Below are positions 21,798-28,437 of a stretch of DNA of 32,203 nucleotides, in pieces. This DNA comes from an uncultured Bacilli bacterium. GTDB lineage: Bacteria > Bacillota_I > Bacilli_A > RF39 > UBA660. The stretch is taken from NCBI GenBank assembly GCA_944329425.1, contig CALVIG010000010.1:1-32203 (forward strand), read 5' to 3'. Position 1 is the stretch's first letter; every line of letters begins with the position of its first letter. Under the pieces are notes generated by a model that saw only the letters and a list, made by a program, of their open reading frames with translations, did not search any database and had not been told where the DNA came from. The position numbers and the translations under genes are program-made.

Positions 21798-23047
21798 GCA
21801 CTATTTTAAACGAACATGATAGAAAGATAATAAGTATGCTATACCAACCCATAATTGGTAGTATAGCTACTAGTTTATATTATACTTTATGGGCTGATTT
21901 GGATAAAACGGAGCTTTTAAGTGCGGAGTATACTCATCACCATTTAATGACTTCTTTGAGGATAAAAATGGACTCTATTATAACCGCAAGAAAAAAACTA
22001 GAAGCTGTTGGTTTACTTAAAACTTTCGTTAAAAAAGGGAACATAAATAATTACGTTTATGAAATGTTTTCTCCAATATCTGCTGCAGAATTTTTAAATC
22101 ATCCAATTTTAAACATAGTTTTATATAATAACGTTGGAAAAAAAGAATATGAAAGTATTGTTAAATATTTTAAAGTTCCTAAATTAAGTTTAGCTTCTTA
22201 TGAAGAAATTACTAGTAGGTTTGATGATGTATTTGAAAGTGTTCCTGGAACTCAGTATGATAACTTAAACGAGGATTTAAGGGTCAATAAAACGGGTGAG
22301 ATAAAAATTGATAATAAATTTGATTTTGATCTTTTAATATCATCCGTACCAAACGGAATAATATCATCAAGAACGTTTAGCAATGAAGTTAGGGAGTTAA
22401 TTAATAATTTATCTTTTGTATATAATATGGATGCTATAGAAATGAAATCATCTATTTTAAACTCGATAAAAGAAAACGGACTTATTGATAAGAATTTATT
22501 AAGAAAGAACGTAAGAAATTATTATAGGTATGAAAACGAAAATAAGTTACCATCGTTAGTGTATAAAAGTCAACCTGAGTATTTGAAAAATCCGGTAGGT
22601 TCTGAAGAAAAAAGAGCTAAAATGATTTATGTTTTTGAAAACACCAGCCCGTATAATTTTCTAAAGGGAGCTAATAAAGGGGTAAAACCATCAGTTCGTG
22701 ATTTAAACATATTAGAGTCACTTTTAACTGATTTTAAGTTAAATCCGGGCGTTGTTAACGTTTTAATTGATTACGTGCTTAAAATAAATAATAAAAAGTT
22801 AACTAGGGCTTATATAGAAACAATTGCTTCACAGTGGAAAAGACTTAACGTAGAAACCGTTGAAGAAGCTATGAAAGCCGCGGAAAAAGAATATAAAAGA
22901 GAAAATAAAAACAATCAAAGTAAAACTTTATCTAAGATGGTTAAAGAAGAAAAGGTGCCAGATTGGTTTAATCAAAGTATAAAAAAAGAAAAAATAAGTG
23001 AAGAAGATGAAAAATCTCTTAAGGATATGTTAAAAGAATTTTCTTAA
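21749..23047 (+). CDS. dnaB: replication initiation and membrane attachment protein DnaB
   Basis: 432 residues. This is the Firmicutes primosome protein (not the replicative helicase, DnaC in Bacillus numbering) that helps load the helicase at oriC and at stalled forks. The N-terminal winged-helix region contains HDRKIISMLYQPIIGSIATS, typical of DnaB/DnaD. The C-terminal DnaB_2 domain is near residues 320-385 (LESLLTDFKLNPGVVNVLID to RAYIETIASQWKRLNV). It is followed by dnaI after 32 bases and, further on, by thrS, the same order as in Bacillus. The AAGGAGG is strong but partly buried in the hairpin described separately. Confidence 0.92.
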   Translation: MKDINILPADTFVVVNRTILNEHDRKIISMLYQPIIGSIATSLYYTLWADLDKTELLSAEYTHHHLMTSLRIKMDSIITARKKLEAVGLLKTFVKKGNINNYVYEMFSPISAAEFLNHPILNIVLYNNVGKKEYESIVKYFKVPKLSLASYEEITSRFDDVFESVPGTQYDNLNEDLRVNKTGEIKIDNKFDFDLLISSVPNGIISSRTFSNEVRELINNLSFVYNMDAIEMKSSILNSIKENGLIDKNLLRKNVRNYYRYENENKLPSLVYKSQPEYLKNPVGSEEKRAKMIYVFENTSPYNFLKGANKGVKPSVRDLNILESLLTDFKLNPGVVNVLIDYVLKINNKKLTRAYIETIASQWKRLNVETVEEAMKAAEKEYKRENKNNQSKTLSKMVKEEKVPDWFNQSIKKEKISEEDEKSLKDMLKEFS

Positions 23048-23079
23048 AACTTATTTCAAACGTAAGATAGGTGATTGAT

Positions 23080-24003
23080 ATGAAAAACATTAACAGTATT
23101 AAGAATGTAAATGATTTAAGTTATAAACTTAAAATATCTTTTGAAGAAGCTAAAAAAGATGAGACTTTTAAGCGTCTTGTACAAAGCATTAATTTAAAAG
23201 ATGAAGAGTTAATGAAATACACGTCAATGTTAGAAGATTCTGTTTTAGAGTATAAAAATTGTAAGGATTGTAACGGCCTTATGACGTGTAAGAACAACAT
23301 GAACGGATTTTGTTATCTTCCTGTTTTAAAAGATGGTAAATTAAATTTTTCATACGTTGCTTGTCGTTTTAAAAACAAGTTTTTAAAAGAAAACGAATAC
23401 CAAAAAAATCTAACAAGTTTTGATATTCCTAAAGAAATAAGGGAAGCAAAAATAAAAGACATTTACACTGATGATAAAAACAGGCAGCAAGTAATTAAAT
23501 GGATTTTAAGCTATATTAAAGAATATAAAAAGGGTGCTATTAAAAAAGGTTTATATTTACATGGAAATTTTGGCTGTGGAAAAACTTATTTACTAGCAGC
23601 TATGTTTAATGAGCTAGCTAAAAATGGGGTTAAAGGTGTTTTGGTGTATTGGCCCGAGTATTTAAGAAGTTTAAAAGCTTGTTTTCAGTCTAGTGATGGT
23701 GACGAATATAAAGAAAAATTTAATGAAGTAAAATACGCTAAGCTTCTTTTAATTGATGATTTAGGAGCGGAAAGTGTAACTTCTTGGAGTAGGGATGAAG
23801 TTTTGGGAACCATATTACAATATAGAATGCAAGAAAATTTACCGACTTTTATAACTTCTAACTTAAATTTGAAGGAGTTAGAAGATCATTTAAGCGTAAC
23901 TTCTAACAATAAATTAGAAAGGGTAAAATCCGTTAGAATAATAGAAAGAATAAGGCAATTAACCGAAGATATAGAAATGATAAGTAAGAATAATAGGCGT
24001 TAG
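23080..24003 (+). CDS. dnaI: primosomal helicase loader DnaI
   Basis: A 307-residue AAA+ ATPase that loads the replicative helicase with DnaB and DnaD. The N-terminal domain carries cysteines C61, C64, C70, C78 and C95, matching the zinc-binding regulatory domain of DnaI. Walker A GNFGCGKT is at residues 162-169, Walker B is LLLIDDLGAE, and sensor I is in FITSNLNLKEL. The start is the ATG at 23080, 5 bases after AGGTGAT; a GTG three codons upstream lies inside that ribosome binding site. The partner dnaB is directly upstream. The downstream neighbourhood is eroded. Confidence 0.94.
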   Translation: MKNINSIKNVNDLSYKLKISFEEAKKDETFKRLVQSINLKDEELMKYTSMLEDSVLEYKNCKDCNGLMTCKNNMNGFCYLPVLKDGKLNFSYVACRFKNKFLKENEYQKNLTSFDIPKEIREAKIKDIYTDDKNRQQVIKWILSYIKEYKKGAIKKGLYLHGNFGCGKTYLLAAMFNELAKNGVKGVLVYWPEYLRSLKACFQSSDGDEYKEKFNEVKYAKLLLIDDLGAESVTSWSRDEVLGTILQYRMQENLPTFITSNLNLKELEDHLSVTSNNKLERVKSVRIIERIRQLTEDIEMISKNNRR

Positions 24004-24041
24004 TTTGGTTATATTATGTATTGTAAGGAGGCTTATTTATT

Positions 24042-24631
24042 ATGGATTTTATTAAAAATATGAAGTTTAATGATTTAAAAAAGTATAAAGTACCATTCAT
24101 AATAACAATAACTGGGTATGATGGAGATAAAAAATTAACGTTAGTAAGGTAATTGTCAATAAAATTAAAGATATTTTTATTAAGTAATGATTATGTTAGA
24201 AATTATTATTTAACAAATGGGTTTGATTATAATAAAACTCAAGATTTAGTAAAAAGTACAAATGAAAAAAGAATGAAGATTTTAATTGATAAAGATTTTT
24301 CTTTAGTTTTTGATATGAATTTTAATGATGAAAGTTGTTTTGAAAAAACAAAAGGTTATAATGTCATAAAAATAAAATTAAATTCAAGTGATGATGATAA
24401 TATTAATAGTATAACAAAAAGAAATTATGAACCACAAAAATTATAAATGGTGTTTTGGGAGATAACGTAAAATTTGAATCTCCTTATGATAAGGATACGT
24501 ATTATGAAATTAAAGCAAGAAAGAAAATAGAACTTGATGATTCAAATTTTGATTATGTTATTAAAGAAGATGATTTATTAGAAGACAAGATTAATGAGAT
24601 AGTAAACGAAATAGAAAAAAGGTTTTCATAG
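24042..24631 (+). pseudogene. frameshifted gene remnant between dnaI and thrS
   Basis: A decayed reading frame of about 195 codons, not recognised. It begins at an ATG with AAGGAGG upstream (MDFIKNMKFNDLKKYKVPFI...) but stops at 24150-24152. Coding character continues past the stop (KVIVNKIKDIFIK in one frame, then NDYVRNYYLTNGFDYNKTQD up to 24446). It resumes in a third register as INGVLGDNVKFESPYDKD and runs to the TAG at 24629. The last shift falls in an A run (CAAAAATTATAAATGG near 24437), where one extra A would restore the frame. Both ends look genuine: a strong ribosome binding site and a terminator. Independent small genes are possible but unlikely, because no internal ribosome binding sites are visible. 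Confidence 0.6.
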
Positions 24632-24649
24632 TTATGAAAGCCTTTTTTT
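24615..24649 (+). terminator. terminator after the gene remnant
   Basis: A 16-bp stem (AAAAAAGGTTTTCATA against TATGAAAGCCTTTTTT, one wobble) with a GT loop and a T tail. It spans the stop codon and also fits as a terminator for the minus-strand small frame. Confidence 0.85.
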
Positions 24650-24816
24650 AATAATACCAAAAATTATTAAAATAATATTTAAACACACGGTATGCATATT
24701 TTTTTGAAGAATAACTGAATTTTTTGATTAAATTATGTTCTGGGTCATACTCACTAAACGAGTTATCCATGCCAGATGAAGTTACTATGTTATTTTTATA
24801 TTTTTTTCTTTTTCAT
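24648..24816 (-). pseudogene. small frameshifted minus-strand ORF
   Basis: GGTGAT followed by an ATG at 24816-24814 starts MKKKK, then stops after two more codons. Removing one base from the A7 run would give an uninterrupted 55-residue protein (KNNIVTSSGMDNSFSEYDPE, then a basic, aromatic end FKYYFNNFWYY) to the TAA at 24648. The span of 169 bases, 3n+1, agrees with a single insertion. TATAAT lies on the minus strand at 24837-24832. The family is unknown. It could be a true pseudogene or a base-call error. Confidence 0.45.
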
Positions 24817-24893
24817 CAGATCACCATTTAAATTATAAAATCATATTGTGTTTTTATTATGTCTAAATTAATTTAATTTTATTAATTAAATAA

Positions 24894-24922
24894 TTGACTT
24901 ATAATGTAATTTGTAGTATTAT
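24894..24922 (+). promoter_or_regulatory. promoter of the T-box/thrS transcript
   Basis: TTGACT (24894-24899), a 17-base spacer and TATTAT (24917-24922). It predicts a start near 24929, immediately before T-box stem I. Confidence 0.8.
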
Positions 24923-24933
24923 TTTCTCGTAAA

Positions 24934-25134
24934 TGCGTTGATGAAGACATGATTTTATAATGATGTTTTAAAGAGAGTCTATTGATGGTGTAAAATAGAT
25001 AAACTAATTATAAAACTACTACTTCTAAGCAGAACTCGAAAGATGTTTCCGTGTTTATTAAACACGTTATCAAATTAAGTTATAAGGTAGGATGGTACCG
25101 CGTATAAACGCTCCTTTTTTGGAAGCGTTTTTTT
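24934..25134 (+). ncRNA. T-box leader, threonine specific
   Basis: A tRNA-sensing leader. Stem I opens with TGCGTTGATGAAG (24934-24946), whose GAAG pairs with CTTC at 25022-25025. The distal elements AGAGAG (24972-24977) and GGTG (24987-24990) are in the usual places. The specifier is ACT (25018-25020), a threonine codon, followed by the expected A. The antiterminator box AGGATGGTACCGCG is at 25089-25102, with the TGGT bulge suited to an A-CCA tRNA end. The competing terminator (AAACGCTCC / GGAAGCGTTT, then T run) is at 25106-25134. Uncharged tRNA-Thr should permit read-through into the nucleotidyltransferase and thrS. Confidence 0.92.
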
Positions 25135-25154
25135 GTTTAATAGGAGGTGTATAT

Positions 25155-25913
25155 ATGGTAGAAAAATGGAAGCTTGCTTTAAAAGAATTTTTAAAGAAAT
25201 ATGAAGATGATCCTGATGTTGTAGGCGCTGTACTTTGTGGTAGCTATGCTACACAAACACAAAATGAATATTCTGATATTGACGTATATTTGGTTTTGAA
25301 AGATGATTGTAATTATTCGCTAAGAGGTAACACTGATTCCAACAGTTATTTAATTGAATATTTTATGAATACCAAAGAAGGTATTTTAAATTACATGGAA
25401 GAAGAGTTTAATGATAATAAACAATCTACTTGTAATATGTTTGCGTATGGTAAAGTAATATATGATTTAGATGGCAGCGTAAAAGAACTTCAAGACAAAG
25501 CAATTGAATACATCGATAAGCCTTTTAATGAAATTACAGCAAGCAAATTAGATAATAACAACTATCATTTGTGGGATTACATGGATGAATTAAAAGCATC
25601 TTTAAAAGAAAATAATCCGCAGTTTAATTTGATATATTATAAATTACTTTATGATATGTATGATGTATATGCTGAATATTTAAGCATTCCTAAACTTCCT
25701 AAAACAAAAATATATAAAATATTGACAGACGAAGAATATCAAAGAAAATGTCATATATTTAAGCTGGCGGATGAAGAATTTATAAAACTATATATTAGAT
25801 GCTTTGAAATTGAAAAGCCCAACTTAATGTATAAAAACATTGAGGCATTAATAAATTATTATTATAAAAAACAAGGTGGTTTCAATATTAGGGCATTTGA
25901 GTTAAAAAATTAA
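25155..25913 (+). CDS. nucleotidyltransferase (aminoglycoside adenylyltransferase-like)
   Basis: A 252-residue protein of the polymerase-beta nucleotidyltransferase fold. The active-site motif CGSYATQTQNEYSDIDV is at residues 28-44 (G29-S30 and the Asp pair D41/D43), which holds the Mg-ATP. The helical C-terminal half (KLDNNNYHLWDYMDELKASL) resembles ANT-type or MNT-like enzymes that adenylylate antibiotics or proteins; the target is unknown. AGGAGGTG precedes the ATG. It lies between the T-box terminator and thrS, 19 bases before thrS, so it is expected to be co-induced with thrS. It shows less of the AAC-GT codon context of neighbouring genes, a hint of recent transfer. Confidence 0.82.
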   Translation: MVEKWKLALKEFLKKYEDDPDVVGAVLCGSYATQTQNEYSDIDVYLVLKDDCNYSLRGNTDSNSYLIEYFMNTKEGILNYMEEEFNDNKQSTCNMFAYGKVIYDLDGSVKELQDKAIEYIDKPFNEITASKLDNNNYHLWDYMDELKASLKENNPQFNLIYYKLLYDMYDVYAEYLSIPKLPKTKIYKILTDEEYQRKCHIFKLADEEFIKLYIRCFEIEKPNLMYKNIEALINYYYKKQGGFNIRAFELKN

Positions 25914-25932
25914 TTATAAGGAGAGTGTAAAA

Positions 25933-27687
25933 ATGATAAATATAAAAGAAGATGAAAAGCTAAATAAGTTAAACCATTCTTGTGCGCACTTGCTTGCACA
26001 AGCGGTAAAACATTTATATCCAGAGGCTAAATTTTGGGTAGGCCCAGTTATAGAAGATGGTTTTTACTATGACATAGATTTAGGTGACAAAACTTTAACC
26101 GAAGAAGATTTGCAAAAAATAGAAAAAGAAATGAAAAAATGTTCTAAAGCAAATAAAAGAATTTATAGGGAAGAAATTTCTAAAAAAGAAGCTTTAGAAA
26201 GGTTTAAAGATGATCCGTACAAAATAGATTTAATAAACAGGATGGACGAAGATAATACCGTAATTTCTTGTTATACTCAAGGTGATTTTACCGATCTTTG
26301 TAGAGGACCTCACGTTGAATCTACCAAAAAAATTAAGTATTTTAAGCTTTTGAAGCATAGCGGTGCTTATTGGAAGGGTGACTCTAATAACAAAATGCTT
26401 CAAAGAATTTATGGTGTATGCTTTGAAACGGAAGAAGATTTGAATGAATATTTGAATTATTTAGAAGAAGCAAAAAAAAGGGATCATAAAAAATTAGGTA
26501 AAGAGCTTGGACTATTTATGATGAGTGAATTCGGACCAGGTTTTCCTTTCTTTCTTAACAATGGTATGATTTTAAGAAATACGTTAGAGAATTTTTGGTA
26601 TGAAGAACATACTAAGGAAGGATATGAATTTGTTAAAACCCCAATAATGCTTAATAAAGAGTTATGGGAGCTATCAGGACATTGGTATAATTATAGAGAA
26701 AATATGTATACTTCAGAAATTGATGATAAAACTTTTGCAATAAAACCAATGAATTGTCCTGGCGGAATGTTGGTTTATAAAAATTCACTTCACTCTTACA
26801 AGGATTTACCTTTAAGAATAGGAGAATTGGGGCAAGTTCATAGACACGAAGCTTCAGGTGCGTTAAATGGATTATTTAGAGTTAGAACTTTTACCCAAGA
26901 TGATGCTCACATATTTATGAGGGAAGATCAAATTGAAGATGAAGTTATAAAGTTGATTAATTTTATTGATAGAATATATGCTATTTTTGGGCTTACTTAT
27001 GATATTGAATTATCTACTAGGCCAGAGGAAAAATATATAGGTGATATTAAAATATGGGATAAATCTGAAAAAGCATTAGAAGAAGCTTGCCATAAAGCAG
27101 GCCGTGATTGTAAGATAAATCCTGGTGATGGTGCGTTTTATGGTCCTAAACTAGATTTTCATATAAAAGATTCTTTAGGAAGAGTATGGCAGTGTGGTAC
27201 TATTCAGCTTGATATGAATTTACCTGAAAGATTTGATTTAACATACATTGATAAAGATGGATCTAAAAAAAGACCGGTTATGTTGCATAGGGTAATATTT
27301 GGTTCAATAGAAAGGTTTATTGGTATATTAATAGAACACTATGCTGGCGCTTTCCCAACGTGGCTTGCACCGGTTCAAGTGACCGTAATCCCTGTTAATA
27401 ATAATTATCATTTGGAGTATGCTAAAGAAGTCTATGATGCATTAAAAGAAAAAAATGTTAGGGTAGAGCTAGATGATAGAGAAGAAAAATTATCTTATAA
27501 AATGAGGGATTCACAAACTAAAAAAATACCTATAATATTAGTATTAGGGGATAAGGAAAAAGATGGTAATTTAGTAAGTTATAGAAGACATGGGTCAGAT
27601 AAGACTTATTCAGTTGATAAGGATATGTTCATTAGTTTATTATTGAACGAAATAAAAGATAAGAAAAGTAAAAATCAGGATAATTAA
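25933..27687 (+). CDS. thrS: threonine--tRNA ligase ThrRS without TGS domain
   Basis: A 584-residue class II aminoacyl-tRNA synthetase that charges tRNA-Thr. Compared with the usual length of about 640, the N-terminal TGS (N1) domain of about 60 residues is missing: the protein begins directly with the editing domain (HSCAH, H15/H19; later DLCRGPHVES with the editing Cys and His). The catalytic core has motif 2 HRHEASGALNGLFRVRTFTQ and zinc ligands in the MNCPGGM and HRH regions, then motif 3 and the anticodon domain (PVQVTVIPV). The start is supported by AAGGAGAG upstream of ATGATAAAT; I found no upstream codons that supply TGS. Expression is placed under the Thr T-box. Confidence 0.95.
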   Translation: MINIKEDEKLNKLNHSCAHLLAQAVKHLYPEAKFWVGPVIEDGFYYDIDLGDKTLTEEDLQKIEKEMKKCSKANKRIYREEISKKEALERFKDDPYKIDLINRMDEDNTVISCYTQGDFTDLCRGPHVESTKKIKYFKLLKHSGAYWKGDSNNKMLQRIYGVCFETEEDLNEYLNYLEEAKKRDHKKLGKELGLFMMSEFGPGFPFFLNNGMILRNTLENFWYEEHTKEGYEFVKTPIMLNKELWELSGHWYNYRENMYTSEIDDKTFAIKPMNCPGGMLVYKNSLHSYKDLPLRIGELGQVHRHEASGALNGLFRVRTFTQDDAHIFMREDQIEDEVIKLINFIDRIYAIFGLTYDIELSTRPEEKYIGDIKIWDKSEKALEEACHKAGRDCKINPGDGAFYGPKLDFHIKDSLGRVWQCGTIQLDMNLPERFDLTYIDKDGSKKRPVMLHRVIFGSIERFIGILIEHYAGAFPTWLAPVQVTVIPVNNNYHLEYAKEVYDALKEKNVRVELDDREEKLSYKMRDSQTKKIPIILVLGDKEKDGNLVSYRRHGSDKTYSVDKDMFISLLLNEIKDKKSKNQDN

Positions 27688-27698
27688 TCCTGATTTTT
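27670..27698. terminator. bidirectional terminator between thrS and the Crp/Fnr gene
   Basis: A perfect 12-bp stem AAAAATCAGGAT / ATCCTGATTTTT around AATTA, with A and T flanks. It overlaps the ends of both convergent genes. Confidence 0.85.
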
Positions 27699-28327
27699 TA
27701 CATGTATAAAATACTTATTCTTCTACCTTTTGTTTTTATGAAACCTTCATCTTTTAAATAACCTAATTCTCTTGACATGGCACTTCTATCTGCCGCTATA
27801 TAATCTGCTAAATCAGTATAACTAAAAGGTAAATAAATGATTCTTGTTCCGTGTTTTTTACAGTAAGTATTAAAATATTCTAGCAATTTGTCTCTTATTG
27901 TTTTTTTGGTTAATATTTCAATTCTTTCGTTTTTTTCCTCTATTATATCAGTTGTTATTTCAAGTAAATTTTTGATAAATCGATTATAATATTTATGATT
28001 GGTGTTTTCATAGTTAATTATACTATGGTAATCAATTATCAAAACCTTAGTTTTTTCTTTCGTCATGACTTCATACTCATTACTTTTTAAAGAAGAGATG
28101 ACGGTGCCAAAAATAGACTCTTCGTTTAGTTCTTCAATGATGGTTCTGTTTCCGTTGTAATCAGTTCGTGTAATTTGGGCATGACCTTCTAAAATTATTC
28201 CGATTACGTTATCTTTTGTACTTGATAAAATGGTTGTGTTTTTTGGAAAACTAAGGGTATTTGTTTCTAATAATCGTAGTAATTTTTCTTTTTCCTTTAC
28301 GCTAATTTTACTGAACAAATGTTTCAT
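27698..28327 (-). CDS. Crp/Fnr family transcriptional regulator
   Basis: 209 residues. An N-terminal cyclic-nucleotide-binding-like beta roll (residues about 15-110, including IGIILEGHAQITRTDYNGNR and SIFGTVIS) is joined by a long dimer helix (TDIIEEKNERIEILTKKTIR) to a winged-helix HTH_Crp domain (YTDLADYIAADRSAMSRELG). It lacks the Fnr N-terminal cysteine cluster, so it is not a classical oxygen-sensing Fe-S Fnr; the ligand is unknown. It is divergent from nrdD-nrdG, which it probably controls (see the operator). AGAGGTG precedes the ATG. Confidence 0.9.
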   Translation of the reverse strand: MKHLFSKISVKEKEKLLRLLETNTLSFPKNTTILSSTKDNVIGIILEGHAQITRTDYNGNRTIIEELNEESIFGTVISSLKSNEYEVMTKEKTKVLIIDYHSIINYENTNHKYYNRFIKNLLEITTDIIEEKNERIEILTKKTIRDKLLEYFNTYCKKHGTRIIYLPFSYTDLADYIAADRSAMSRELGYLKDEGFIKTKGRRISILYM

Positions 28328-28345
28328 TTTACACCTCTTATTAAA

Positions 28346-28374
28346 ATAATATCACTTTTTTTAAAAAGTTGCAA
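28346..28374 (-). promoter_or_regulatory. promoter of the Crp/Fnr gene
   Basis: On the minus strand TTGCAA (28374-28369), a 17-base spacer and TATTAT (28351-28346) preceded by TGA. The -35 lies inside the palindrome at 28368-28381, which suggests autorepression. Confidence 0.6.
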
Positions 28375-28381
28375 ATGCAAC
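28368..28381. promoter_or_regulatory. palindromic operator candidate for the Crp/Fnr regulator
   Basis: GTTGCAAATGCAAC is a perfect inverted repeat (GTTGCA-N2-TGCAAC). Its centre at 28374.5 is about 41.5 bases before the inferred nrdD transcription start (near 28416), the class II activator position used by Crp/Fnr proteins. It also overlaps the -35 of the regulator gene. Binding is inferred from position and symmetry. Confidence 0.55.
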
Positions 28382-28401
28382 AATGACTTTTTAAATAATT
28401 G

Positions 28402-28410
28402 TGCTATAGT
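28402..28410 (+). promoter_or_regulatory. nrdD promoter -10 region
   Basis: TGCTATAGT is an extended -10 (TATAGT at 28405-28410). The -35 is weak (ATGACT at 28383-28388, 16 bp away), as expected for an activator-dependent promoter. Confidence 0.55.
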
Positions 28411-28437
28411 TAGGTTGTTAACATAGGAGGAGTAATT

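Noticed and set aside
25155-25913. Confident call as an aminoglycoside resistance gene
   Set aside because: The nucleotidyltransferase motif is clear, but the C-terminal half does not identify a known drug-modifying class, so the substrate is left open.
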